Assembly (NCBI GenBank): GCA_030447415.1
Contig: JAUJOZ010000018.1
Location: forward strand, 24,640-88,639
DNA: 64,000 nt
Source: Thermomicrobiales bacterium
GTDB lineage: Bacteria; Chloroflexota; Chloroflexia; Thermomicrobiales; UBA6265
Reading direction: 5' to 3'
The position numbers and the translations under genes are program-made. The notes beneath the pieces were generated by a model. That model searched no databases. It was not told the origin of the DNA and worked only from the letters and a program-made list of their open reading frames with translations. Below are positions 55,047 through 63,427 of this stretch, one piece after another. The stretch's first letter is position 1, and each line of letters starts with the position of its first letter.

Positions 55047-55404
55047 CGCGAAACTGCCGGATAGGGGGTAAAGGTCCGGCGCCAGAAGCGTCGAGGTGGA
55101 CGGCCGGGTTATCAGGGGCTAGGACACCGACCGTCGTCTCGCCGCGCCTCTCGCCCCCCGAAACTGCCGGATGCTGGGGAATACTTCGCCGGCCGAACTA
55201 TCGTTACGGGGTAAGGGCAGCCGCTCTCGGTCTTGCCGGGTGCCTTGCGGTGCGCCGCGGCCACCCCGCGAAACTGCCGGATGCTGGGGAATGCTTCGAG
55301 AGCCGAACTGCTCGGTGGAGCTGCTGGGGTAGCCGAGTCGGGGGGTCCCGTCCCGTCGCGCCGGCAGGCTTGACGCCGCCGGAAACTGCCGGATGGTGGG
55401 GAAC
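55047..55404. repeat. Four-unit interspersed repeat array with ~110-bp period
   Basis: The core GAAACTGCCGGAT begins at 55050, 55160, 55270 and 55382 (steps 110, 110 and 112). Units 2 and 3 share a longer repeat: CGAAACTGCCGGATGCTGGG, then GAATRCTTCG, and a little further on GCCGAACT. Units 1 and 4 keep CCGGAT followed by a GGGG run. CCCC before and GGGG after the core can pair. The ~85-base intervals are unlike each other. No continuous reading frame runs through, so the array is non-coding. It differs from a standard CRISPR in its short degenerate repeats and long intervals. Confidence 0.65.
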
Positions 55405-55751
55405 CGGTCGGCCACGACGTCGGCGGGGGCACTCGGCGGTCCTGTCCTGACCCCATCGCGGTCCTGCGCCGGTCTGCCACCGCGTCCCCCACCAAGCCCG
55501 TTGCTCAGCACGTGTCCTCGCGGCGGATCTCGCCGGCATTCGGGACTTGGTGCCTATTGGCTCACCAGGCGGCTGGCCCTAGTTCCGCGTACACTGATGG
55601 ACTGAAGGAGTCCCGCGGACGGGCTCTCGATGGCGCCACGCCGCGCGGATGCCGCGGCCACGGGCGCCACGATGTTGGCCGTTCGCCATCCCAGCGCCTG
55701 TGGGCGGCGAGCGAGGAGTGTCCCTCGGTGGGCAGGATAGACACCACGCGG
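55405..55751. other. Leader-like region between the repeat array and the signalling gene
   Basis: This is 347 bases. The frame of the downstream PAS gene is open back to 55512 but the residues look random. No hairpin, fifth repeat or RNA gene is seen. Confidence 0.35.
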
Positions 55752-57680
55752 ATGGAGGCGGGGCTGGGGGAGGGCGAGGATCCGCTCCGGCTGGCCTTGG
55801 TCGCGGCGCAGACAGCCACCTGGGCATGGGATATCCGTACCGACGCACTCACCTGGTCGGAGGGCGCGCACACCATCCTCGGGCTCCCCGAGGGCCTCGT
55901 AGCTACGACCAACGAGGCCCACCTCGCCTCCATCCACCCCGACGACGAGACGCGGATGCGAATACAGGAGCAGCGGGTCGTCGCCTCAGGGGTGGACTAC
56001 GAGAGCGAGTACCGCCTAGTCGCGCCCACCGGCACCATCCGCTGGCTGGCCACGCGTGGCCGGGTGGTCGAGCGCGACGCGACGGGGCGGGCGGTGCGCA
56101 TGCTGGGCGTCACCACGGACGTCACGGCGCGCAAGCGCGCGGAGAGCCTGCGGTCGTTGCGCACGAACGTCGGGGCGGCCCTCGCCGGGGGTGGTCCCCT
56201 CGGCGACCTCCTCCAGCGGAGCGCCGAGGCGGTCGTCCACCACCTCGACGCCGCCTTCGCGCGCGTCTGGCTGCTCGATGAGGCGGCACAGGTGCTGGAC
56301 CTGCGCGCCAGCGCCGGGCTCTACACCCACCTCGACGGCGCCCACGCCCGCATCCCCGTCGGCCGGTACAAGATCGGCCGCATTGCGGCGCGACGCCGAC
56401 CCCACCTGACCAATGATGTGGCCACCGACCCGGAGATCAGCGACCCCGCGTGGGCCGCGCGGGAAGGGATGGTCGCCTTCGCCGGGTACCCGCTGCTGGT
56501 CGACGAGCGCCTGGTCGGGGTGCTCGCCATGTTCGCGCGGCAGCCGCTCGCCGAGGACACACCCTCGAGGCGCTCGCGTCCGTCGCCGATGTGGTCGCCC
56601 AGAACGTTGAGCGCCAGCGGGCCGAGGCGGCTCTGCGAGCGAGCGAGGCGCGCTTCCGCGCGCTGGTGCAGCACGCCTCCGACATCATCGTCATCCTCGA
56701 CGCCGACGGCACCCGGCGGTATATCAGCCCGTCGGTGGAGCGGGTGCTCGGCTACCGGCCGGACGAGCTAGTGGGGGCCAATGCCGCCGACCTCCGGCAC
56801 CCGGACGACGCGAAGCTGGCGGAGCGGTTCTTCGCCGACCTGCGGGACCGGCCTGGAGGAGGCGACGGCCGAATTCCGCGTGGGACGGCGCGACGGCTCG
56901 TGGGGCTGGTTCGAGATCATTGCCACCAACCTGCTCGGTGACCCTAGCGTCGGCGGGGTCGTGGTCAACGCCCGCGAGATCACCGAACGGAAGGCGGCGG
57001 AGGCGGCCCTAAGGGAGGCCGAGGCCCGATATCGGGCGCTGGTCGAGCAGGTGCCGGGGGTCATCTACGTCGAGGCATTGGCGGGTGGAGCGATCCCCTA
57101 CATCAGCCCGCAGGTCCAGACGCTGCTCGGGTACCGGCCCGAGGAGGTGCGGGCGGACGCCGGGCTCTGGATCAGCCGCGTCCATCCCGACGACTACGAG
57201 CGGGTCGCGGCGGAGGTACAACGAACGGACGCCACCGGTGAGCCTTTCCGCATGGAGTACCGCATGGTTGCGCGGGACGGCCGGGTCGTCTGGGGTTCAC
57301 AATGAGGCGGCGCTGTCCACGATGATGCTGGACGCCCTCGCTTCTGGCACGGCCTGGTGATGGACATCACTGACCGGAAGGCGGCGGAGGCGGCGCGGCG
57401 GAGAGCGAGCAGCGGAACCGCGCTCTCCTCGACGCGATCCCCGACCTGATGTTTCGCCTGCGGCGCGACGGTGCGTACCTGGACGTCAAGGCCGACCGCG
57501 CGGGGACCTCCCCGCGCCGGCGGACCTGTTACTGGGCAAGACGGTGGCCGACGTGCTGCCGCTGGCGGTGGCGGGGCGGGTGATGGCCGCGATCGAGCGG
57601 GTGCTGGTGATTGGCGGCATAGAGACCCTTCGAGTACGACCTGGAGCTGGGCGGCGAGCGCCGCGACTTCGAGGCCCGGA
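55752..57680 (+). pseudogene. PAS-GAF-PAS-PAS sensory region of a signalling protein, several frameshifts
   Basis: Domains in order: a PAS (TATWAWDIRTDALTWSEGAH, VTTDVTARKRAE), a GAF (FARVWLLDEAAQVLDLRASA, PHLTNDVATDPEISDPAWAA), a second PAS (ARFRALVQHASDIIVILDAD, ISPSVERVLGYRPDEL) and a third (ARYRALVEQVPGVIYVEALA, YISPQVQTLLGYRPEEVRAD), then a fragment of a fourth. The frame changes near 56570, 56860, 57295 and at least twice between 57390 and 57640. Without these shifts the gene would continue into the GGDEF-EAL part as one protein of ~1120 residues. The shifts may be errors or real decay. Confidence 0.75.
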
Positions 57681-57682
57681 CG

Positions 57683-59119
57683 GTGGCTGCCGCGGCCGAC
57701 GAAGTCGTGATGATCGTGCGCAATGTCACCGAGCGCAAGGGGGCGGAGAACCGGCTGGCCCACCTGGCGTTCTACGATCCCTTGACCGATCTGCCCAATC
57801 GGCGGCTGTTCTTTGACCGGCTCACGGCCGCCATCACCTCGGGATCCCGGCGAGGCGCGGCCGTCGCCGTCCTCTTCCTCGACGTGGACGGCTTCAAGCT
57901 GGTCAACGACAGCCTCGGCCACGTCGCGGGCGACGAGTTACTCGTGGCGGTCGGGCGGCGCCTCGCGGCGACCTTGGGGCCAGACACGCTCCTCGCCCGC
58001 TTCGGCGGCGACGAGTTCGCGGTGCTGGTCGCCGGCGGGGCCGCCGCCGAGGCCAGCCGCGTGGCCGAACGCCTGCTCGACGTGCTGCGCTTCCCGTTCG
58101 TGGTGGAGGGCCGCGAGACGTTCCTTTCCGCCAGCGTCGGCATCGCCCGCCGGACGTTGCGCCTCGCCGATCCGCACGACCTGCTGCGCGACGCGGACAC
58201 CGCGCTCTACGAGGCGAAGGCGACGGGCCGGAACGCCTACGCCGTCTTCGCGCCGCGCATGCGGACGGCGGTGCTCGCCCGGTTGGAGCGGGAGACGGCG
58301 CTGCGCGGGGCGGCCGAGCGGGGCGAGCTGCGCCTGGCCTACCAGCCGAAGGTCGCGCTGGCCACTGGCCGGGTCGTCGGGGCGGAGGCCCTGATCCGCT
58401 GGGAGCACCCGGAGCTCGGGCTCCTGCACCCGGCGGAGTTCATCCGGCTGGCCGAGGAGACGGGGCTGATCGTCCCGCTCGGGCGCTGGGTGCTGCGGGA
58501 GGCGTGCCGCCAGGCGCGAGCGTGGTCCGATGCCGCCCCGCTGCACCCGGCCCTGGTCTGCGTGAACGTGTCGGCGCGCCAACTGCGGGAGCCGGGGTTC
58601 GTGGCGGAGGCGGTCGCGGCGCTGGCGGACGCCGGGCTGGACGCCGGGTGCCTGGAGCTGGAGATCACCGAGAGCACCGTGATGTGGGACGTGCCGGAGG
58701 TGCGGCACGCGCTGCGCGACCTGCATACGCTGGGTGTGGCACTCGCCATCGACGACTTCGGCACCGGGCACTCGTCGCTGGCCCGCCTGCGCCGCCTGCC
58801 GGTCGACGCGCTCAAGATCGACCGATCGTTCGTCGCCGGGCTGGGGCGCGACCCTGGCAACCTGGCCATTGTGCGGGCGGTGACGGTGCTGGCGCACGAG
58901 CTGGGCTTGACCGTGACGGCGGAGGGGGTCGAGACCGCCGAGCAGGCGGCGATGCTGCGCGCGCTCGGGGTCGACCGCGCCCAGGGGTACCACTTCGCCC
59001 GACCGCTGGTGGACGAGGCGGTCGGCGAGCTCCTGGCGCGCGAAGCGCGGCTGCCGGAGAGAGCCGGTGCTGCTGGTGGCGCGAGCGCGCACGGGATGCC
59101 CGAGGCGTCAGTCGGCTGA
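57683..59119 (+). CDS. GGDEF-EAL c-di-GMP signalling domains
   Basis: This is the output part of the sensor. GGDEF is at residues 108-112 (ARFGGDEFAVL), after LTDLPNRRLFFDRL. The inhibitory I-site RxxD appears lost. The EAL domain has EAL at 235-237, the NVSARQL Asn, the ELEITES Glu, AIDDFGTGHSS, LKIDRSFV Lys and the TAEGVETAEQ Glu. All phosphodiesterase residues are therefore present, as are the diguanylate cyclase signature residues. It would make and/or degrade c-di-GMP under control of the upstream PAS/GAF domains. A start at 57683 is arbitrary; it is really the 3' part of the preceding broken gene. Confidence 0.85.
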   Translation: MAAAADEVVMIVRNVTERKGAENRLAHLAFYDPLTDLPNRRLFFDRLTAAITSGSRRGAAVAVLFLDVDGFKLVNDSLGHVAGDELLVAVGRRLAATLGPDTLLARFGGDEFAVLVAGGAAAEASRVAERLLDVLRFPFVVEGRETFLSASVGIARRTLRLADPHDLLRDADTALYEAKATGRNAYAVFAPRMRTAVLARLERETALRGAAERGELRLAYQPKVALATGRVVGAEALIRWEHPELGLLHPAEFIRLAEETGLIVPLGRWVLREACRQARAWSDAAPLHPALVCVNVSARQLREPGFVAEAVAALADAGLDAGCLELEITESTVMWDVPEVRHALRDLHTLGVALAIDDFGTGHSSLARLRRLPVDALKIDRSFVAGLGRDPGNLAIVRAVTVLAHELGLTVTAEGVETAEQAAMLRALGVDRAQGYHFARPLVDEAVGELLAREARLPERAGAAGGASAHGMPEASVG

Positions 59120-59144
59120 GCCGAGCCGGTGCCTCCTCACGCGG

Positions 59145-60722
59145 TCACCGTTCGCGCGTTCCGCCGAGCCCGGCGAGCGCCGCCCAGTGCCGCGGGTGCG
59201 GCACCCGCTGCCCGCGCCGGATCAGCGAGCAGTAGTACAGCGACAGCCCGGCCGCCTCCGCCATCACCCGCAGCGGCACCCCTTGCAGTCCCGGCAGGAC
59301 GTCACGGGCGAACGCCTCGGCGTCCGATGCCTGCGCGTCGGCTGCCGCATCGCTGCTGTGCTCCCGTGCCCAGTGCTGGTTCGCTTCGACGTGGGCGGCG
59401 TTGCGCTCGCCGCGGGCACGGGCCGCCGCCCCACCGTGGCTCGGGTCGTCCCCGACCCCGCGACGCTGAGCCACCGCCGCCGGCCCCGCGGTGCTGAGTG
59501 AGGCGGTCAGTTCCTTTCGCCTCTCCGGGAGGCAGTCGTCGCAGTAGGAGCGCCCCGCGTCGTCCAGAACGATTCCGCACCCCATGCACGCCGGTGGCAA
59601 CTCGGGGGTTCGTTGCTGCTCGCGTCGTGCGTCCCGGCGCCCGCCGCCCCGTCCCGCACTCCGGTTCGCCTGGGTCAGCGGCGCTGGGAGCGGGCGCGTG
59701 CTGGCCCCCCCCATAAGTGCCCCAGCGAACCCCTCGGCAACCGGAGCCACCGCCGCCGCCCACCGGGGCGCCGTCTCGGCCACCTGCCGAGGGAGGGGTG
59801 GCATCAAACGGCAGGCGCCCTCCCGCGTCTCGTGGAAGTCGGCTTTGGCGAAGGTTCGGCCGGCGAGCGTGTCCAGTACCCACCCATTGACGCCCGGCCG
59901 TACCGCCTCCATGAGGTCAAGCGCGAGCGAGTCGCGCGCCCGCTGGTCGGCGTGCAACACCCCGATGCCGGGGTCAAGCCCGACGGCGAGCAGCGCGATT
60001 CGCGCTTCCGCTTCGACCAGGGAATAGACGTAATTTAAGAGGGCGCACGCGGGGTCTACGGCCAGCCGGGGGGAACTGGTCAAGGGGGAAGAACGGCTCC
60101 CGAAGGTCCGCCAATGCTCCGGCACCCGCGCGGCGTCCCGTCGCGCCCACCGCACCGGGACGCCGGCCCACGCGCTCCAGTAACGCCCGGCGGCCTCGGC
60201 TTCAAGGGAGCGGAGCTGGTCCACCGTCCTGGCGCCCGGCAGCGCGGCGAGAAGCCACCGGACGTGCGCACCGACGTCCGCCGCCGGGGGCGTGCCGAGC
60301 CGGTCCACGATGGCCGCCTGGCCGGTGAGCTTGTGCCCCAGTAGGTCTCGGGCGATTGCCACGCCGACTCCGTTCGTCGTCGCCATTGCTTGTGCCCGCC
60401 GCAGCCGGGCATCGTTCAACCCGGCCGCCCCGGCGGCAACGACGACTTCTCCGTCGCGGTCGATCTGGACGAACGCGCAGCCCACGCCGCGCAGCCAGCG
60501 GAGCGCGTCGAAGGAAACGGAGCCGGTGTGCCCGATGACGACCAGTCGCCGAAGCTGGCGGCTCGCGCGGGGGAAGCGGCCCTCGCGCCGCTCGCGTCCC
60601 CGGCCGTCACTTACAATCAGGTGCCCGCGCTCGACGGCGATCCTTAGCCCGAAACCACTTAGCACAAGCACGCCGTTCTGTGGAGAAGCCACCTCGGTGG
60701 GGGTGCTAGACGCGTCGCGCAT
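59145..60722 (-). CDS. cas1: Stand-alone Cas1 integrase fused to a zinc ribbon and a helix-turn-helix
   Basis: This is a 525-residue protein. Residues ~15-100 are the Cas1 beta-domain (VLVLSGFGLRIAVERGHLIV). Residues 120-330 are the helical catalytic domain, with AAGRYWSAWAGVPVRW, the metal Glu239 in NYVYSLVEAEARIALL, His257 in PGIGVLHADQ and Asp269/Glu272 in SLALDLMEAVRP. All active-site residues are intact. A linker is followed by a zinc ribbon (C379, C382, C394, C397) and a C-terminal HTH (DVLPGLQGVPLRVMAEAAGL, then SLYYCSLIRRGQRVPHPRHW). No cas2, cas4 or effector gene is near. It lies 39 bases downstream of a MerR-like gene on the same strand. Stand-alone Cas1 proteins are known from casposons and other families; the HTH suggests sequence-specific targeting. 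The function is inferred. Confidence 0.92.
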   Translation of the reverse strand: MRDASSTPTEVASPQNGVLVLSGFGLRIAVERGHLIVSDGRGRERREGRFPRASRQLRRLVVIGHTGSVSFDALRWLRGVGCAFVQIDRDGEVVVAAGAAGLNDARLRRAQAMATTNGVGVAIARDLLGHKLTGQAAIVDRLGTPPAADVGAHVRWLLAALPGARTVDQLRSLEAEAAGRYWSAWAGVPVRWARRDAARVPEHWRTFGSRSSPLTSSPRLAVDPACALLNYVYSLVEAEARIALLAVGLDPGIGVLHADQRARDSLALDLMEAVRPGVNGWVLDTLAGRTFAKADFHETREGACRLMPPLPRQVAETAPRWAAAVAPVAEGFAGALMGGASTRPLPAPLTQANRSAGRGGGRRDARREQQRTPELPPACMGCGIVLDDAGRSYCDDCLPERRKELTASLSTAGPAAVAQRRGVGDDPSHGGAAARARGERNAAHVEANQHWAREHSSDAAADAQASDAEAFARDVLPGLQGVPLRVMAEAAGLSLYYCSLIRRGQRVPHPRHWAALAGLGGTRER

Positions 60723-60761
60723 GCGGAGGACTCCTCTCCGTGTTCCGCGCCCCCCGGGCGG

Positions 60762-61403
60762 CTACCGCCGTCGCGGGCGCGCCTCATTTTCGCCTGCCGG
60801 TTCCTTGTCGGCCGTGTCCAGCACGGCCGCGATGTCCTGAATCGCGAACAGCAACACCGCTTCTTCAAGGGGGATATCCATCACGTCGTCTGGGGTGCCG
60901 CGCGTCCGCTCGCGCGCCCATTGGACCGCCAGGCACCATTGCCAAAATCGCCACCCGACGGCTTCGGGGTTGGATCGGTTGAGGGTGTCCACCCAACGTT
61001 CGGGCGGGGGCGGTTGCCATGCCGCGCGCTCCCGGCGTGCCTGCTCTCGGGGGGGAAGCGCCGCCAAGGTGGGTTCGGCCAGCAGCCGCCGGGCGCGCAA
61101 CAGGCGCCGCATGGTCCGCACCGGTTGGGGGACGGTCGGGGCGATGGCGCGCATGGCGTCCCGCAGCTTGTCGCCGGTGACTGGGAACCCTTCGCAACGC
61201 AGCCGCACGACGCGGCGGGGGAGCGGGCGCACTCCTTCGACCCGTTCAAGCTCGCGCGCCCGGACCAGCGCCGCCACCGCCTCAGCGGACCACCGGCCGG
61301 ACTCGTCCGGCTCGCCCACCACGCCCGCCGCCCGGAAGTCCCGAAGCTGTCGCCACGACACGCCGGCCCGGTCGCGAAGCTGGCGGGCCGTCAGTCGATC
61401 CAT
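60762..61403 (-). CDS. MerR-like winged-helix DNA-binding protein, partner of cas1
   Basis: This is a 213-residue protein from ATG 61403: MDRLTARQLRDRAGVSWRQL then RDFRAAGVVGEPDESGRWS is a MerR/excisionase-type HTH. The rest is an Arg-rich helical region (VRTMRRLLRARRLLAEPTLA, WQWCLAVQWARERTRGTPDD) and an acidic C-terminus (PLEEAVLLFAIQDIAAVLDT). The earlier ATG 61451 is rejected because a TAGAAT -10 box lies just after it, within that leader. It is followed closely by cas1, so the two are probably co-transcribed. Confidence 0.72.
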   Translation of the reverse strand: MDRLTARQLRDRAGVSWRQLRDFRAAGVVGEPDESGRWSAEAVAALVRARELERVEGVRPLPRRVVRLRCEGFPVTGDKLRDAMRAIAPTVPQPVRTMRRLLRARRLLAEPTLAALPPREQARRERAAWQPPPPERWVDTLNRSNPEAVGWRFWQWCLAVQWARERTRGTPDDVMDIPLEEAVLLFAIQDIAAVLDTADKEPAGENEARPRRR

Positions 61404-61567
61404 CCCCACCCCCCCGCGACGACCGGGTACAAATCGTCGATATTCTAGCATGTCCGTCGGAGACGCACATCACCTTGTACCCATTGGCGTGACACTCCTT
61501 GATAGTGCTTGATGGACCCGTTACCGTCTCCAATAACGGTAGTTGTATTGGATCTTGGGAGATGACC
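61404..61567. promoter_or_regulatory. Divergent control region between cas1 operon and xis-parB operon
   Basis: This is about 160 bases. On the minus strand TAGAAT (about 61441-61447) is a likely -10 for the MerR-cas1 pair. On the plus side an inverted repeat TACCGT / ACGGTA (61522-61527 and 61536-61541) lies ~30 bases before the excisionase-like gene and could be an operator. The region is visibly less GC-rich than the genes. Confidence 0.5.
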
Positions 61568-61831
61568 ATGGAAGAATCGATGCAGGTCATGACGACGGCG
61601 GAGGTTGCGAAAATATTGAATCTTGTACCCGACCGCGTGCGGCAACTTGCCAACGCCAGGGCACTGCCGGCGGTCCGGATCGCGCGCGGTCAGCGGTTGT
61701 TTCGGCGCGCAGATGTGATGCGGTTCGTGGCCGAGCGCGCGGCCAATCCGCCCCGGCCGGGAGGCCGCCCGGTGGTGGCGAAGGAGATGGATGGAGATGG
61801 TGGAGCTATTGGAGCGCCCCGAAGCGACTAG
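61568..61831 (+). CDS. Excisionase-family helix-turn-helix protein
   Basis: This is an 87-residue protein. MTTAEVAKILNLVPDRVRQL then ANARALPAVRIARGQRLFRR and DVMRF is the MerR-type excisionase/DNA-binding fold seen in phage and integrative-element Xis proteins and in many small regulators. ATG 61568 has GGGAG at good spacing; ATG 61562 is also in frame. It overlaps the start of the next gene by ~40 bases, so the genes are coupled. Confidence 0.75.
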   Translation: MEESMQVMTTAEVAKILNLVPDRVRQLANARALPAVRIARGQRLFRRADVMRFVAERAANPPRPGGRPVVAKEMDGDGGAIGAPRSD

Positions 61832-62681
61832 GATCGTTCTGAAGCTCGCACACCTTACCGATGACCCCGACATTCAACCGCGGTTGGACGGACTCGACGC
61901 CGCTCACGTCGCGGCGCTTGCAGAAGCTGGTCCGGATGCTTGGCCGCCCGTTGCGGTCGTTGAGCGCGACGGCAGCTATGTCCTGATCGACGGCCGTCAC
62001 CGCGTTGAAGCGATCCGCAGGCTGAACCTCGGGACGATCGCGTGCGAGATTCGACCGGAGCCCGAGGGCGGCGACCTTCGAGGGTTGGCCTTTGCGCTGA
62101 ACAAAGGGCATGGCAGCCCGCTGACTAGTGCGGATCGCAAGGCGGAGGCCGGGCGCCTGCTGCGCACCAGTGGCGGCGATCTCTCCGATGCCGCGCTGTC
62201 CCGGCGCTGCGGTTTGTCGGACAAGGCGGTGGCGGCCGTCCGGGCTGGACTTGCAGCGACCTCGGAAATTCCGAGATTGGAGCAACGGACCGGAGCCGAC
62301 GGCAAGAGGCGCCCAGCGACCCAACCCAAGAAGGCCGCCGGAGCGGCTTCGAGTGCCAATGGGTCGGGTGCGGGCAGTCGACCATTGGCCCCGGCGCAGA
62401 AGCAGTCGACGCACACCAGCACCCGCGATGACGCCGAGCTTGTGCGCTTGCGCAGGCTGACGGACGAACTGACGGACTACCTTGACGAACGGGGATGGCT
62501 TGACGACGGCGCGATGGACGACCTAGCCAACGCCATCATCATCGCCACGAAGGAGCGCCAGTCCCCGACCCACCTGCGGCAGGTCGCGGCCCTGTTGGCG
62601 ATCGCCGCGGAGGCGTATCGACGCGCGGCCGGGAGGCTCGGATCGATCAAGACGGTTGCTGGAGAGGGGGTGGCGGCATGA
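61791..62681 (+). CDS. ParB/StrR-like DNA-binding protein 1
   Basis: This is a 296-residue protein. A ParB N-terminal domain has DDPDIQPRLDGLDAAHVAAL and VLIDGRHRVEAIRRL (residues ~25-80). NKGHGSPLTSADRKAEAGRL (104 on) leads into an HTH LSDAALSRRCGLSDKAVAAV (131 on). A low-complexity Ala/Ser/Lys linker and a C-terminal helical domain follow. The order matches ParB-type regulators of the StrR kind and plasmid partition proteins. AAGGAG precedes the start. It shares a stop/start overlap with the next gene. Confidence 0.85.
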   Translation: MEMVELLERPEATRIVLKLAHLTDDPDIQPRLDGLDAAHVAALAEAGPDAWPPVAVVERDGSYVLIDGRHRVEAIRRLNLGTIACEIRPEPEGGDLRGLAFALNKGHGSPLTSADRKAEAGRLLRTSGGDLSDAALSRRCGLSDKAVAAVRAGLAATSEIPRLEQRTGADGKRRPATQPKKAAGAASSANGSGAGSRPLAPAQKQSTHTSTRDDAELVRLRRLTDELTDYLDERGWLDDGAMDDLANAIIIATKERQSPTHLRQVAALLAIAAEAYRRAAGRLGSIKTVAGEGVAA

Positions 62682-63373
62682 GCGAGCGACACCCGCCCGG
62701 AGAGCCGGTCCCCATTCCCCTCCTTCAACTCATCCCGAACCCGGACTACCAGCCGAGGGCGGGCGGGCTGTCAGAAGCGCACGTCCGGTTGCTCCTGGAG
62801 GCCGGCCCGGACTCGTGGAGACCGCTCCTGGTATCGCCAGCCGACAATGGACGGTTCGACGTGATCGACGGCTTCCACCGCTACGAAGCCGCCCGGCGGC
62901 TCGGGCTCGCCGCGCTCGCCTGCCTCGTGCAGCCCGACGCGGGGTACCCGGAGGCGGTCGCCGCCAACCTGCGACATGGGCTGCCGCTGTCGCTCGCCGA
63001 CCGCAAGGACTTTGCGCGCTGGCTCGCGGCCAACGAGCACGGCTTGTCGTACCGGGAGATCGGGCGGCGCTGCGGCCTGAGCGACAAGACGGCCAAGGAT
63101 GCGGTCGAACGGCGGCATGCGGATTCTGCACGGCGACCGTCTGGATCCGTCCGTCCCAAGCGGCTCAACGATCTTTGCGCTGTGGTGGATTTCCTGTTCG
63201 ACGCGGGTCCGAACGGTGATGCCGCGGACGATGTTCGGTTCCTCATCGAGGACTACCACGAAGACGACCGGACCGCCGTTGCCGAATCCCTGGCAGGCTG
63301 GGGATGGGTGCTCCTCTCCGCTGCCGAACCGTATGTGCACGACGATTCGACGGCTAACGCAGCGGACAAGTAA
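62678..63373 (+). CDS. ParB/StrR-like DNA-binding protein 2
   Basis: This is a 231-residue paralogue of the preceding protein. IPNPDYQPRAGGLSEAHVRL and DVIDGFHRYEAARRLGL form the ParB-like domain; NLRHGLPLSLADRKDFARWL is the characteristic block, and LSYREIGRRCGLSDKTAKDA the HTH (122-146). The acidic C-terminal ~60 residues (FLIEDYHEDDRTAVAE) are unique. The start ATG overlaps the previous stop (ATGA), so the two are made together, perhaps as a heteromeric DNA-binding pair. Confidence 0.85.
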   Translation: MSERHPPGEPVPIPLLQLIPNPDYQPRAGGLSEAHVRLLLEAGPDSWRPLLVSPADNGRFDVIDGFHRYEAARRLGLAALACLVQPDAGYPEAVAANLRHGLPLSLADRKDFARWLAANEHGLSYREIGRRCGLSDKTAKDAVERRHADSARRPSGSVRPKRLNDLCAVVDFLFDAGPNGDAADDVRFLIEDYHEDDRTAVAESLAGWGWVLLSAAEPYVHDDSTANAADK

Positions 63374-63387
63374 GCGAAAAAGACGAC

Positions 63388-63418
63388 GGCGCCGCCGGTG
63401 TGAGAGGCCGGCGGCGCC
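63388..63418. terminator. Perfect GC-rich hairpin after the parB pair
   Basis: An 11-base stem GGCGCCGCCGG with its complement encloses a nine-base loop. On the minus strand a run of Ts follows a few bases later, which would make it a terminator for transcription entering from the right. On the plus strand it is in the leader of the next gene. Its direction of use is unclear. Confidence 0.45.
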
Positions 63419-63427
63419 AATACGAAT

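Noticed and set aside
55047..55404. Ordinary CRISPR array
   Set aside because: Repeats are only ~13-25 bases and degenerate, intervals ~85 bases, four units only; reported instead as a repeat array of unknown kind.
55047..55404. Integron attC array
   Set aside because: No RYYYAAC/GTTRRRY core pairs, no gene cassettes between units and no IntI nearby.
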